64,000 bases of DNA, from positions 1 through 64,000 of the forward strand of contig JAPYMA010000888.1 of assembly GCA_035041965.1 (NCBI GenBank), written 5' to 3'. The notes below the pieces were generated by a model. The model made no database searches. It was not told the origin of the DNA and worked only from the letters and a program-made list of their open reading frames with translations. Of the stretch, positions 34,857 through 47,968 are shown in pieces. The position numbers and the translations under genes were made by a program. The stretch's first letter is position 1. Every line of letters starts with the position of its first letter. Origin of the DNA: Anisakis pegreffii (taxonomy: Eukaryota; Nematoda; Chromadorea; Rhabditida; Anisakidae).

Positions 34857-37800
34857 ATGACCGAAGCTGAACGAAAAAGTTTCATGGCATATGCAGGTTA
34901 GCGTTTTGTCTTGTTCACATTGTTTTTCGTGTTGTGTCAATGTGAATTCGCTCTCATTCGCTCGTATCACCACAACCCATCATCATCAATTGGTGGTGGT
35001 GGTGGCATTCGTTTGTGTACAATGTCACTGAACGATGAATGAAATTCTTGCGAGTGACCCGTACGTATCAGTGCGGATTCGCTCATCAACTCATTTGTAT
35101 TCTTGATCAGATCCTCTCAAAAACATTAGAAATCATTGCAAAAATTTCACATGAAACGCATGAGTATGTGAGGGGCGATTCGATTTCCTGTGCACTCGGC
35201 TGTTATCGAGACGTTGGCACGTTCAAAGTCTTATGTCATGCTTTCATTTTTCAGTTTCATTCCCAGCAGTGAAATTTTCGTTTATTTTTCTACGTTAACG
35301 ATGAAGCTCAACTCTGTTCTCAATTGAACATATCACTGAAGTTATTCGAAAACGCAATGAAACGCAATTGTATTTGAATGCACAATTGATCATTCCTGAT
35401 ATACGTTCATCCACAAAAGTCACCATTTGTATGAATACAGCATCATCTTCACAGAAATCTTTCCGATATATTGATTAAACAATTGCAATCTCACCTAGAT
35501 ACTCAACTAACTTCTCATCTGTATCAATATTTCAATATCTCTGTGGAAGCTGCCCATACAATGTGCCCATATCACTTCCTCTTCCTATAAATTATCCCAA
35601 TTCGAATTCCCTACGATGAAATATTTGACGCATTAAATCATCATAACTCGTAAAACCATTTAAAAGTTCAATTTTTCTGATTTTCCAATAAATCATAACG
35701 ATTAACATTTCATCTAATGCCATTGTTACAGCGCTGTTTATCTCAAAATGAAATCAGTCTGCAAATGATTGTAAACTCAAAATTGAGCATTGTTTGAGAA
35801 TGAATCAATGGTATGCTCAGCACAATCACATGCATTTTTAAGAAGCAATACGATGAAAGAATGATTTGAATCGAATGCTGACTTCATCATTCCAATCCTT
35901 CCAATGAACAATTCAGATCGTTGTTAGAGAATCTCGCTTTTCTTGACAAAACATTGTCAACACCACCTGTGTCACTACCGAAGAAATCAGCTTATAAGTT
36001 TGCAAAAGCCTTATGTTCATGCGAACACAATTGAAGGCAATTTCATAAGTTCCCTCTGATCCATCTCCAGATTCAGCTACCTTCTCATATATCTGGCCAC
36101 ATGAATCACCGTAAAGCCAAGAAGTTTTCCCAGTTGGGTGCTTGTGTTACCATTGTTCAGTGCCAGTCAAGAATCGTTTTTGATTTATTGTTAAATTTGT
36201 GCAAAATAAAAATTTAAGCATCGAGAGGACCGGGCAAACGACAGATCAAGCCGAATGCTGCTGTACTTCTTGGATCGTCGGCCAATGACGCAGCAGCCGA
36301 TGATGATGATGACGATGATTTCGTTGGTACGCTTCTTTATCTTGTGATCAGCCATCTTGAATGAGAAATAATAGATGCCAGAAATCGGTCGAATACATCG
36401 TCAGGTTTGGGAAAACCGAAAACAGTAATCCACCTGCTTGCTTGGTGCTCAACAGTGATTCAGTTTACAATGATTCAATCAAGATTGCACGTTTAAATTG
36501 AGATAGAAATATTAATTGAGGTTAAAATTGGGCACTGCAATCGTACTAAATGAAAATGTTGAGATAAGTTTAACCACCACCACCACCATATCACGAGCGA
36601 TTGATTTTGCCATGCACTAATGCGTCGTGCATTCAAGGAATCGCACGTTGTCGCACATCAATCATTGCAAGGGCATAGTGATGACAATTGCATTCATAAA
36701 TTCCCCTAACTTATTGTGACATGCGATATCAGTTCGCTCAATTGAATATTATTGAAAACAACTTTGACATCTGAAATGGTAATCGTACAGCAACATCATC
36801 TTAACCCATCAGCATATACTGATTATGAATCGATACATTCGATCAGCATATTTTTTGAGCACAATTGAACACATTACAAATTGAATCAATGTATCCGATT
36901 CGTGAAAGAAATCATTTCGCTATAAGGGATTACGGATTGGCTTGAATGTGAGGAATGAGAGAGGTACGCTGTGATGTGGACAGCGAACAATTTGATGATC
37001 AGTAACAGTGGAAATTATAATAGACACAAACAACCAATGTCAATAGTAATACTGATGATTTCAACGACTATGCTGTTGATAAGAATGGCGATATGATTAA
37101 CGATAGTGATGCGGATATCAATGATAATGATAAAAATAACACAATTACACGGTAACTGCAATGTTAGAAATAACAACGATGGTGTTGAGAACAAATCAAG
37201 TAATACTGCTTCTAGTAGTGATGATATCTGAAATCATAGAATTAATTGATTGCAAATGAAGGATAAAGTTGTGCGAGTGTATCTTTCATTTTACAGCCGA
37301 ACGGATAAATTCGAATTCATCAGATTCAGATGAGCAGAGTGAGTCGTCCACGTCAGATAGCGATGAATCTGATGGAGAGTCTGATGATGATAACATTAAG
37401 GTGAATACATCACATCAATTGATCTAATCATTTTTTATGTACCTCTCGAACTTACTTATAGTCTCTTCAATGAATTTAACATGGGTGCATTTTATCGAGT
37501 CATCCTAAGAACTGACTGAGCTGATGCTCAATTGTTACAATAATTTCACTGCAGTAAAATTAAGACCGAATCAATGCAAAGTGCAGTTGGATACTTAAAA
37601 TTGAAGTTTCCATCTTATCTGGAACAATTACGAAAAATTTCTTAAAGACTTGAGAGTAGAGGAATGCGAAGCTGTTTTCGACATCTGCAAACAGAGCTAG
37701 TGAACGAAAAACAGATTCAGGAAAATTCTCCCATCTGCCAGTAAATTCTATCATCAGTCGTTGAACTCGTAAGAGTTTGATCATAGCAAATTTTGTTGTT

Positions 37801-40800
37801 ACGTAATTGAATTTGTTATCACTATTTTCCATTCAGGTCAAAAGGGAAGCGGAAACGTCCGAAGATGACGATTCAGATGAAGAAGATAACGAGGTAAACC
37901 TACTTTCAAATACACCAAAAATTTACAGTATTCATTTAGTTCCTTCGAACCTCGGCCATCACCGTAATCATCAGTGAATTAAAATTTCAAATTAACTGAA
38001 AGCTCCTTTATCATTGCGAATTGCCAATTTTAGCGTGGTCTTATATGCGCGTTGTGTTTGAATCAACGTGAAGCGGTTCGAAATGAAGAGGTGATTCAGT
38101 GTGATCGGTAAGCTGTCTCAATTTATTCTTCGATCCAACATGATCTCAAACTGTTTACTGCACTCTCATCCTCTTCTTCGTTCCTGAACGTTCAATATTA
38201 TTCCAGCTAAAAAAAACAAGTAAATAACCTCAAATTCATGCAAATTCAGCAGCAAATTCATCCAAATCAGCAGATAAATAAATGGCTGTCAAGTAATCAT
38301 TTCAAGGTGTGTATTGTCAAGTAATCATTTGAAGATGTGGAGTAGCAGTGCATGAGAACTGTTATATGGTTGATGCTACCGATGATACGGATAGCACAAT
38401 ATCGAGCGCAGTCACTGAACCGTGGTTCTGTGAGCCGTGTCTCTACGGTCTCAAAACACCACCCTATTGTGAGCTGTGTCCTAGTCGATACGGAGCCTTC
38501 AAGCGATCTGGTACGTAACCTTACTGTGGCTCTCATGCAGCACTGTCGTTCATACACATTTCTTCTGAAAAAAAATTTGAGTTCAGTGATAAATTCTTAC
38601 CACTGAGTCTGAACTCAACAAGCAGTTGAAAGAATTGTATGCACAAGGACATTTTGCATATGAAGGATGAAGGTGCTTACCTGTAAGATATCGCCTGTAG
38701 AAATTGCTTCCAATGAAAGAAATCACTTTCAATATACCAATTGAACATTCCTCTATACCACACAAGCAGTCACAATAACTCAAAAAGCAATTGGAAGAAT
38801 TTTATGCACAAGTATATCTTGTAAAAGAAGGATGAAAGTGCTAGCTAAAAAGTGGATCAGTAAACCATTCCACAGTACTTTACGGTTGATTAGGTGACAC
38901 TCAACCACTCACCTTCATACTGGATATCGATACACCTCAATATCATTAGTTGTTTTAGGTTGATTAACATCCTCATGGATTTAGTTGTTGCAAGTTTTTG
39001 AAAGGTTATGGATTTCACATTTTACGATCAAAAAGAGATTAATGAATTTGCTGACAATGAGAAATGTGCAAATAAGGCTGTTGAATAATCAGTTCAGTAC
39101 TCTCAACTCATTCAAGTCGGTTTAAAGAAGTGGTGCAAATTTAGAATCGTCGAAAGGTTATGGATTGGTACACGAGTTGAATCTGTGATTGGTTGAGATT
39201 TATTGGGGTTTATTCAGACTAGAGATATGCTTATTGCACAAAATAAATATTCTGAAAGTCTCTATGACAGATCGACGGCAGAGAAATATTCCAGCGAATA
39301 CGACAGATATGATTGATTATATTGTTAGGTCATTGAAAATTCAACGATTTTGCAGATATTGGTGGCGGCTGGGTGCATTTGTTATGTGCGTTATATACGC
39401 CTGGGATAACATTCGGTGATATTGATCATCTGAGTGCAGTGAGTTGGCAAGAAGTTGACTATAAATTATTCGGAAAGAAGGTGACTCTCGCTAATATTTC
39501 ATCATTTCTTAAGTTCCTTAAGTTTCAGTTATCGTTTCACTTCCTAAATTTAAAGTAATGATGCGTTTTGAACTGAAATGATCTCCTCAATATTAAGAGT
39601 CATGTTATTCTAATGATGGATTCAATCCTTTTTCAAATTTTTATCAGACTTATTATCATTAAAATTACTTTATCATTATCATTCTCGTCACTACTGCGTC
39701 AATACTGATAATTGTTTTTAACATTATTATTGTTATTGTGATTATAGAGACCGTCCGACATTATCATATTATCTGTTTGATTGCAGCCATGCGCACTGTG
39801 CAAAGATCCGTTAGCCGCACGTACTGGTATCACGGTTTCATGCGATGCTGCGTTGTGCAAATCGAGTATGCATGTTACTTGTGCGCAAAGGTTACTTATT
39901 CTCAGAAAATCGTTACTTTCATCAAATGCATTCGTTGTATAGATGCACTGCTGCTTGTTGTCACTGATTCACTCGGAATAATTCGATTGCTTATTGAGAG
40001 CGTTTAGCACAAAGTACATCTTCTCATTTGTGCCTTCTCAGCGTCCATTATTTCACTCGTGTCAGCAGTTCCGATGACTGACTCTGTTCTCAAAAACACA
40101 TTCTTCACTCTTTTGCAAACCATTTAATTTCGTGTTGTTCGCTCTGAAAGCATCGCTTAGTGATTTGTTCTAATACGCGCATCCAACATTGATAGCATCC
40201 TCTCTAACGTGCGATAGCCTCGCTAAGAAAAAACGATCGCTTGCGATTATGTGATTGTTTTGATCAATGATTGATTTTGATCGCATTGAAAGCTTTACGT
40301 ATGTGAAACTTGAATTCGGCAAATTCATTTTGTCAGAAACGTTTCGTCGAATAACTCTCTGATTATTAGGAGGTAATCGATTTCAATTCTGAATAGGAAG
40401 TGAATTCTACCAGTTTGAGTGGTGTTCCTGGAAGATTTCACTTACTGAAAGGTGAAGTTTTCGTATTTCGAGAGTTCATTTTGCAATTTTCAGACTCGGT
40501 TTGTTAGTTGATAATTCCGAAGTGGAAAACGAGCGTGTTAACGGTAAAGGTAAACCACATCAAGCCAGTAAGCAAAAATGGTTCGTTTGAGCGTTTGGTT
40601 TTTTATTGCTTTATTTGCAAAAAATTGAAGTTCTCTTCATAATTCATACATTTTCTGTTTCATTCATCTTATCCGAGACTCAGTGAGGAAGTGGAGGTTT
40701 CTGTAAAGGGAATAGTTTGTAGGTATTTCGCGGACGCGGACACTGTCGATCCACGTTTCTTGACGTGTCAACGTCACAGTAACCCAGACGCTGCACCACG

Positions 40801-43800
40801 TCTTAAGCATGCGTATGTTTAGTTTCATTTTATCTTTGAATTCCTTCGTTTTCGAATAGCAGTCATTCAAATCGGATGATGTTTTCAATCGGATCAGACA
40901 TATAATAGTATCTTTTCACGATGAATATAACAGCAAAGGTGTTTGAAGTTAACACGAGCGATTCTAATTAAAGGTATTGAACTGAACTGAAGTTTCAATG
41001 AAACTTATTCTCAGTTCTAACATATACTTTTCCGCTGGCTATTCCGACTGACTGTGAGAGAAGAATAATTAACGATAGTTTAATGATCAGGCTGATCAGA
41101 TTGACAGTATTGCCAAATGAGCTGTGCTGTCATATCATGATATCACTGCTATTTCTAATCAGTTCATTACCGTTGTATTATTCCCTGAGATTTTCACTAA
41201 ATTTCAGTTGCATGAAGTTTCACAAACAAGAAGAGGAACGCTTACGTATTATGCACAGACGTTTGTTGACGCAACGTGAAGAAAAGAAAAGGTTCATTAT
41301 TGTTGTGTTTGGATTGTTACCGTATATTTTTATGTTCGTGTTGATATGAAGTAAAATCTCATTGCGTATCTGTTTCATTTGTCAGTGTTAATGAATGTAT
41401 TGTTAACTGTTCGAATTGATATTTGGAAGGTAATACTGAATATATAATAACTGTATCATGTGATCTATTGATATTCATAAGTTGTTATATGGTTGGATAA
41501 TTTCAGGCAGCGTGGATTAGCCAGACACAAGAAAATACTGAAAAGTCTCGAAGGTGTTTCCATATCGTGGCCAGAGGTAGTAGCTTTGTGAACATTTTCA
41601 GCAATAGGGGCCAACATGTTCAGTAGATAGTAACTTTGTTAAAATCGTGGGGCAATTGAAAAGACAGAAGAATCGGACGTTAAGCATTCAGATAGTGATT
41701 TTGACTGTTTGTCTGTTGAAACCTTATTTATGGATGTCTACTCGCTCGTGTTGTTTATACCATTCAGTTTCGTACTTTAATGCGACGTACTCTTTCAACT
41801 CGACCAATTATCGAGCTGTGCTGAAGAAATTACTTCTGTTAGTGAGTTGGAGAGATTCAAACAATTCTGTTTGCAGAATGATATTAAACGTCCGAAATTG
41901 CTGAATACGAGTCCGATGTTTTTGGATTTGTTCCGCGATAAGGCCATTTGCGCTGGTTTCACTCACGAGCAATTCGAGCGTAATTTCAAACGTATCGATG
42001 GTGCTGATCTCTCCTATCTTCCGCCAGGATTTTCACACGAATTCCTCAGGTAAATTTTGCGTTTTTATGTCATCATTCTTTGCGATTCACCAAGTGATAG
42101 TAGTAATTTAAGATAATAATTATAAAATGTGGATGGTGAGTATTTTTGTGATGTGTTCTTTTCTGCAGCTATTTCGAAGCTCGGGAAAAGATACTACCCA
42201 CTGAGAGAATGCGACTGAAGGAGCTGGAAACGGAAGCAATGAATTTACGTAAACAACAAGCTGAACTCGAGAAGGAACTTTGTGAGGTAAGAAGCATCCT
42301 CACGTGCGATTTTCTACTTCTTTCATTGTCTTATCATACTTGTCATGTTGTAGTGCATGACTTTCCGCTTCAAACCCTTCATCGAATAGAATACATCTTG
42401 AATCCCGTCAGAATACGAACTTAGGAAAGGCACAATCCAGGTCATGAAAAAGAAATTTGTGAAGTCAAAAATTTGTAGGGGAACTATCATAGTTCTCAAT
42501 TGTGAAGGAGTTAATGATGATTTGGAACATCTATCATTGGAAGCTACAATCTCTTAAGTGCCTCCGTGTCTGGAAAACAATTGATTTTCAGTTGGAAAAA
42601 TCGATATCAGCGTCGAATAGCAACACGTCGCCACAACCTCGTGTACAGAGTCCAGTTCGAGAACAACGTGTGCTGCTCAGTTGGTACAGTACGATGGTGG
42701 CGTTGGGAGTGAAGAAGATTCGGAAGCCATTTACAGGCCTCTCACATGAACTGTGCTCACCATCGAAGTTGGTTTTTCATTGATTTTCAGATTGTTCGGA
42801 GGTATCTCATGCTTTCACAGTGTATTCCTTGACAATACAAGCACATGATCGAATATGATGAGAGGCTTTGGATGTTTCGAATGTGAGGTGTTAATCCAAG
42901 TTGATTCACTGAAATGATTGGAGTGAACGTAATCATCTGCACATGTGAATGCAAAGCAAATTGCCCGGTTCGATAGTTAGCTTAACTTGTTGCTCTATTG
43001 CAGACAACATCGCGCCTCCAAGACACCATCGAGTAAACCGTCGACATCGACTGTGTCGCCATCCACATGTGCTCGTTCGAAGTCAGTATCAAACAAAAGA
43101 AATGGACGTATTAGTAGTGGTACTAGTGCCAGTAACGCTACAAAATCAAATGATATCTCACCCATAAGCAAATCTCAACCAAATACTCCGATTCAGCACT
43201 CCTTACACGCATCTCCACCTGTTTGCAGCATATGTCATAAGGTGAATGTTTCACCTAATAACATGAGATTTGTATTCTTATCAACAATATTAATCAGGAA
43301 CATTGGTTTGCGATTGCATTATTCTTGCGCATATTTGGTTCACATTTCATTTTGATTCACATCAATCAGGTGATCGCCTTGTCGCTGTTTTTAGAGCGAT
43401 ATCTATTTACCTCATGACGGTAGCCATTGAACTTGAGAGGGATAGAAGAAGATTTTTCGATGAGTTCATGGATTGCATGAATGGATTACAAGCGCTTATA
43501 TGAGGATAATCAAGATATTCATTCAGAACCGAAAACATTCGGAAGCGTGTGGAAAATTTCATCTACTTCCATTGTTATGTTCTAATTTCGTTGTGTTTCT
43601 TTCAGTGCACCGATCAGCATTTATTGGTAATGTGTGACATATGTAAGAATCATTACCATTTGGCATGTTTGGATCCACCACTCGCGAAAATGCCGAAGAA
43701 AAATCGTAACTGTGGTTGGGAGTGTTCCATATGCGCTGAACACAGTGGTGAAGAAGATGAGCAATCGGTTCGTTTGAGCCCAATCGCTCGCACTCCTTTC

Positions 43801-46159
43801 TGGGAATTTTCATGAGCCATCGGATCATAGAATGATCGCAGTACCTTTCATAAGATATAATGACACCTGAAACTCAATGTATCTATTAGAAGTGGTCTTT
43901 TCGAAAATTGTAACCGAAAGTTGAGGTGAAATTAATTCCGCAATGAGCTATTCACTATTACAGAAAGCGTGAAAAGTTTTACTGGAATGCATTCATGGAG
44001 GACGTATCGCTCTTAATTGCGCACCATTAGCGATTCTAGCTTTTTAGTGCACATGATCATGGATAATTCAGGGAAAACGCTTCCTAGGCGGCGATTCATA
44101 TAGAGATTTTGAAACAAGCATATTGAGCAGTGTTCCTTGTGATGGGATGTGTAATGTATTCTCATGAATTTGGTATGTTATCGTTTTAGGAGGAAGAATC
44201 TGATAAGGAGCAGTCGGTCAGAAAGCTAAGAGATCGTACCGATATGAATGAGAAAAGGAAAGAAGAGGAGAAGGTTAGTGAACGATGTGATTTCAGTTAA
44301 GATAAACGATTCATTGCAAAAGCTTCTAATCTGCCCTATGATTCGATTCGTGTTATTCATGAGTCATGCATTTTTCATCAACACGATAGTTTTCTCACTG
44401 CAAGCAGGCACATCCATTAAGTCAGCATGTGCGGTTTCCATCAGTTTTTTTTAAAATGTCCGTTTGGTCAATATTTGAGATTATTCATTGGATTTCATTT
44501 GAGAAGGAAGCTGTCTGTTTGAAAAGCAGTGAATTGCTGAGTGACTAAGTACATTTGTTGTCTGAATGAATCAATGCTATTCTTTGGGGATGGACATTTC
44601 ATTCATTATAACAGAGCAATTTTTTGTCATTTGTCTGAAGAAAACGGCAGTAAATATTGTTCGAAAAGCTAGCAAGAATATTATAAGCAAGTTTTTCCCA
44701 TTAGAGATATTGGCATATGTTGATAGACTTATCAGACATTCCAAATGGTCGTCACTTAATATTGTTATTCAAAAAGTTCTTCCTTGATTCATTTGCAATT
44801 CACATTTTTATTTTATTTTCTTTGCGCTTCAAATCTAACATTGATTTTGTTTCGTTTTCCTATGTGAAGACTTCATGAGTAATAGGTTTGAATGAAGTTA
44901 AAGTCGAGCTTGTATCGCTCATCTTTAAGGCATTCAAGCATGCATTTCGATCAGCGATGGCATCTCAGCGCAGAAGACCAATCGCCAAACGCCGGAGATC
45001 ATTTGCTACCGGAGAACGAGTACGTTTCAACAGTTTTTCCTCATTTAGCCAGTGACTTGCTTGAGTACTTCAGCGATTTGCTATGAAGTTGAATTCGCAT
45101 TATTGTTTTCGTCATTTTCATATTGCGGCGATCAAGATACGATTATTCGACAATCAAGATTATCCATGATATATGATATCTTTTTGATACGTTTCGTTGT
45201 TCTTATTCCTTCCGTGATGAGGGTGGTAGTGGATGATAGTATTTCGTTGTGGATGATCCTTGAGAGTTCAACATTTGATTCGAAATGTGCGATTGACAGA
45301 CAAATTGTTTGATAGGACTGGAATATGATAATTGTAAAATGTTTTGTGATCTCAGAGTAACTCCATGGGTGCTTCGCTACCAAAACGCTCACTGATGACG
45401 CCGTTGTCAGTGGACGTTCGGGACAGTCGTAGCGGCTCACCAGAACTCGTTCCGAACGGTGTCTCTTTGCCACTGTCGTCACGTTCAGCTTCGAATCACT
45501 CGTCGTGCTTCTCATCACCGACCCCCGTACCACCTCATCATCAGAAACGATCTCGTAATTGCTCAACCTCCCAACTCCTTTCTCCAACTCGTTTGAATGG
45601 TTCACTGCTGAAATTGAATGGTGTTCGTAAAGGATCTGCTGAGGTTTGTTGCCTGCCTATTCGATGTGATTTTTCGCCTCATTCAACCTAAATATATCTC
45701 ATTTTTCTTGTTTTATTTTATTACTTTATTGATTCATTACATTGGTTGTTCAACACATGTATGTGTTTGAGTGATTTCATTGATGTGTTTCATGTGATAT
45801 TGTATGTAGCAGATATTCTTTCCATTCATTTTTATTTTGATTTTTACGGATAAATGAATAATGTCAGCAATATTTTTGAGGCGAAACAGATATATTCTTC
45901 GGGATCACTATTAAATTTTTCTATTTTATATCCGAAATTGGACGTTCAAGCGAAATATTCCTCGTTCTTGCAGACTTTGTCTCGTAGATCGGATATTGGC
46001 ACATTAAAGAGTCCCAACAGCACGAAAGAGAAGAGACGTGCGAGCACGTCGTCGAACGTGAAAACGAGCAGTGAAACGGCAGTTCCGCTGGCTCCAAACG
46101 CTCTCGATAAAGGACACAGCATCACAAACGGGTTAATTGCTATGGTTTCACCGCGTTGA
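34857..46159 (+). CDS. PHF14-type PHD-finger chromatin protein
   Basis: About 20 exons, most phase-consistent: 34857-34896, 36219-36326, 37297-37400, 37837-37893, 38034-38107, 38335-38510, 39356-39480, 39787-39890, 40494-40549, ~40695-40812, 41208-41291, 41507-41576, ~41800-42049, 42169-42286, 42592-~42780, 43004-43241, 43606-43767, 44190-44273, 44930-45019, 45356-45643, 45974-46159. Order of parts: acidic Asp/Ser N-terminus; PHD1 (CALCLNQREAVRNEEVIQCD, CGVAVHENCY); extended PHD (WVHLLCALYTPGITFGD, CAQ); coiled coil (ARHKKILKSLE, LKELETEAMNLRKQQAELEK); PHD2 (VCSICHK, HLLVMCDICKNHYHLACLDP); then a Ser/Lys/Arg-rich tail with a basic patch (RRRPIAKRRRSF). This order matches animal PHF14, a nuclear histone-tail reader linked to gene repression. 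The third, C-terminal PHD finger of vertebrate PHF14 is not present. Joins around exons 10, 13 and 15 are uncertain. Confidence 0.88.
34991..35005 (+). repeat. (GGT)n microsatellite in intron 1 of the PHF14-like gene
   Basis: Five GGT units. A complementary (ACC)n run lies at 36573-36588 near the end of the same intron, so the intron RNA could pair end to end. Confidence 0.6.
36573..36588 (+). repeat. (ACC)n microsatellite downstream of PHF14-like exon 2
   Basis: Five ACC units lie 3' of exon 2 (36219-36326), about 1.6 kb from the complementary (GGT)n run in intron 1. Confidence 0.6.
38034..39890 (+). other. PHD1 plus extended PHD module of the PHF14-like protein
   Basis: Four exons encode a C4HC3 finger (CALC, CD-x-CG, HENC, FCEPC) and then a linker CELCPSRYGAFK, a WVHLLCALY-x-PG segment and a second half PCALCKD...CDAALCKSSMHVTCAQ. 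This PHD-knuckle-extended PHD arrangement is diagnostic for PHF14 and related chromatin readers (BRPF, AF10, JADE). All zinc ligands expected in the first finger are visible. Confidence 0.85.
38287..38340 (+). repeat. 28-bp tandem duplication containing the exon 6 splice acceptor
   Basis: TGTCAAGTAATCATTTCAAG (38287) and TGTCAAGTAATCATTTGAAG (38315) are near-identical and the second provides the acceptor used for exon 6 in the PHD1 finger. The first copy is a potential decoy acceptor 28 bases upstream. Confidence 0.7.
42169..42286 (+). other. coiled-coil exon of the PHF14-like protein
   Basis: The exon lies between CTGCAG and GTAAGA and encodes a highly charged helix with heptad-like Leu spacing (RMRLKELETEAMNLRKQQAELEKEL). 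Vertebrate PHF14 has a similar helix between its first and second PHD regions. Confidence 0.7.
43219..43767 (+). other. PHD2 of the PHF14-like protein, split by an intron
   Basis: The first zinc pair CSICHK ends exon 43004-43241. The remainder (CTDQHLLVMCDICKNHYHLA, CLDPPLAKMPKK, W-ECSIC) opens the exon at 43606. All eight ligands are present across the junction. Confidence 0.85.
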
Positions 46160-46246
46160 AAACTTGTTATGTTATTCATTTTGTTATTATTGTTCTGTTT
46201 CCGCTAACTAAAAATGTTCCCATTTTTGAAATTTAAGCCAAGCGAA

Positions 46247-46271
46247 ATTGATTGATTGATTGATTGATTGT
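46247..46271 (+). repeat. (TTGA)n microsatellite
   Basis: Six tandem copies of a 4-base unit, perfect. Confidence 0.8.
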
Positions 46272-47835
46272 GTATCTGAACGAATAATTTACTTGCGGGC
46301 ATAGGTTGTTGTTTATGAAATGGTATAAGTGAAGTGTTGTGATGTTTTTGCCCGGATATCGATGATGTTTCAGTTATTTGCATCAAATCTGTTTGTAATC
46401 TCTTTGATGAGCGTATGTAGATAGGTTGAAAGACAAAAAGTTTGTGATGATGTGTTCGAGGTTCTTTAAGAATAGATGTGACCAATTGTGATATTTTCAA
46501 CTGATTGCATGCAAAAGATTTTTTGGTAACTCACAGTTCTCTCTCTTAAGCTGCATTTATTATCGTATCGTTATGAAAATGAGCGATTCAGAGTTAGTCG
46601 GTAACCAAAGGAAATTTTTGGATTGTCGAAGCGAAATTAAGTTTATATGTTGAGATGAGAAGATGAAAGTATTATATTGGATATATTCTATTCCTTCTCT
46701 TTTTCGTATTTTTTCGATGTTATAGGATTCATTTCGAGATTTTTTTTCGATGTCAGCGGAACGTTGATCCTCATTCCCTCATTGAATTTTCGCATGTTTT
46801 GTTTCGTGTTGTTTCTCTCATTTTTCTTGAAACGCTCAATTTTTTGTTGCATTAATGAAATGATTCATCGTTGAATTGAATTTCTCTCCTTCTCGTTGTT
46901 GTTGTTGTTTCAGTTGAATGACTCTCATTACGGTCTCTTTCATCTGCTTTTCTCGTAAATTTATTTCCGTTTATGGGTGTTCGTTTCATTTGGGATATTC
47001 TTATTATTGTTCTCCAATTTCGCATTATCCTTTTTATCGTTTGTGTGTTCGAGTTGTTATTTGTTCTGGCGTTTGAGACAATGTGTTGCGTCTTTGGTCA
47101 TTTGATTTCGCGAATCTTGAACTTGTTTATTAGTTTCTTCCATCCGGTTGTAGTCATCACTCCGATTTCACTAGATTCATCCCCTAATTTTAATGAATTT
47201 ATCGGACTTTCGCTCCTGTCATTCTTTTTATTGTCAATATCGTTGCTGTTACTAAACATCCAGTTACTTATCTTATGTTATGCTCTCGATCGGCAATCCT
47301 CTTCTTTATCGCTAATAATGTTGTTTTCTTGTTTATGTTGGTCATGCCAATCAGGGTTGATCGTTATATTTAACGGTTTCTTGGATTGTTTCAAAACGTT
47401 GGATGGAATTGCAATGGTGTGCTAGTTCATTTCGAACACCTCGATATGATATGTCCCTAAAGATCTTGAACAATTCATCGCGGAGATGTACTAGATTACT
47501 CGAAAGTAGTAACTCATTTTATAGTACCTTGATTAGCATTGAATTTCTTTGGAAAAACCGAATAAATGAGCATTTCTTATGTGGTAAATCGTATGTTCAA
47601 AGATTCATTTCACGTTGATGTTAAAAGTAAAGAGGTACTAAAGTCATTCACGGTCATAATGAGATTTACTTTGGGCGATTTTTATTTGTTTGATTGGATG
47701 TTTGCGATTGTTATTAGCATTGCATTAATTTAATATCATTGTTATGGTTATGATCTTCATTCATTATAGCACCATCAATTTCAATATTCTCCTTCTTTTC
47801 CTACTATTACTAGCGATGATTGTTACCTTTGTTAT

Positions 47836-47968
47836 TATTATTGTTGTGATTATAATAATAATATTATTATTATTATAATATTATTTTTATATTATTATAA
47901 TTATATTGTTGTATTATTATAATATTATTATTATATCATTATTATATTATTATAATTATATTATATTA
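47836..47968 (+). repeat. (ATT)n / AT microsatellite, about 130 bp
   Basis: Only A and T over most of the stretch, in ATT and TATA-type units with imperfect inverted symmetry. It could extrude as a hairpin. Confidence 0.8.

Noticed and set aside
46973..47425. 150-codon hydrophobic open frame, multi-pass membrane protein appearance
   Set aside because: It is read from very T-rich DNA (TTT/CTT/ATT codons), which produces Leu/Phe/Ile-rich frames by default. There is no conserved motif and it lies in the probable 3' region of the PHF14-like gene.
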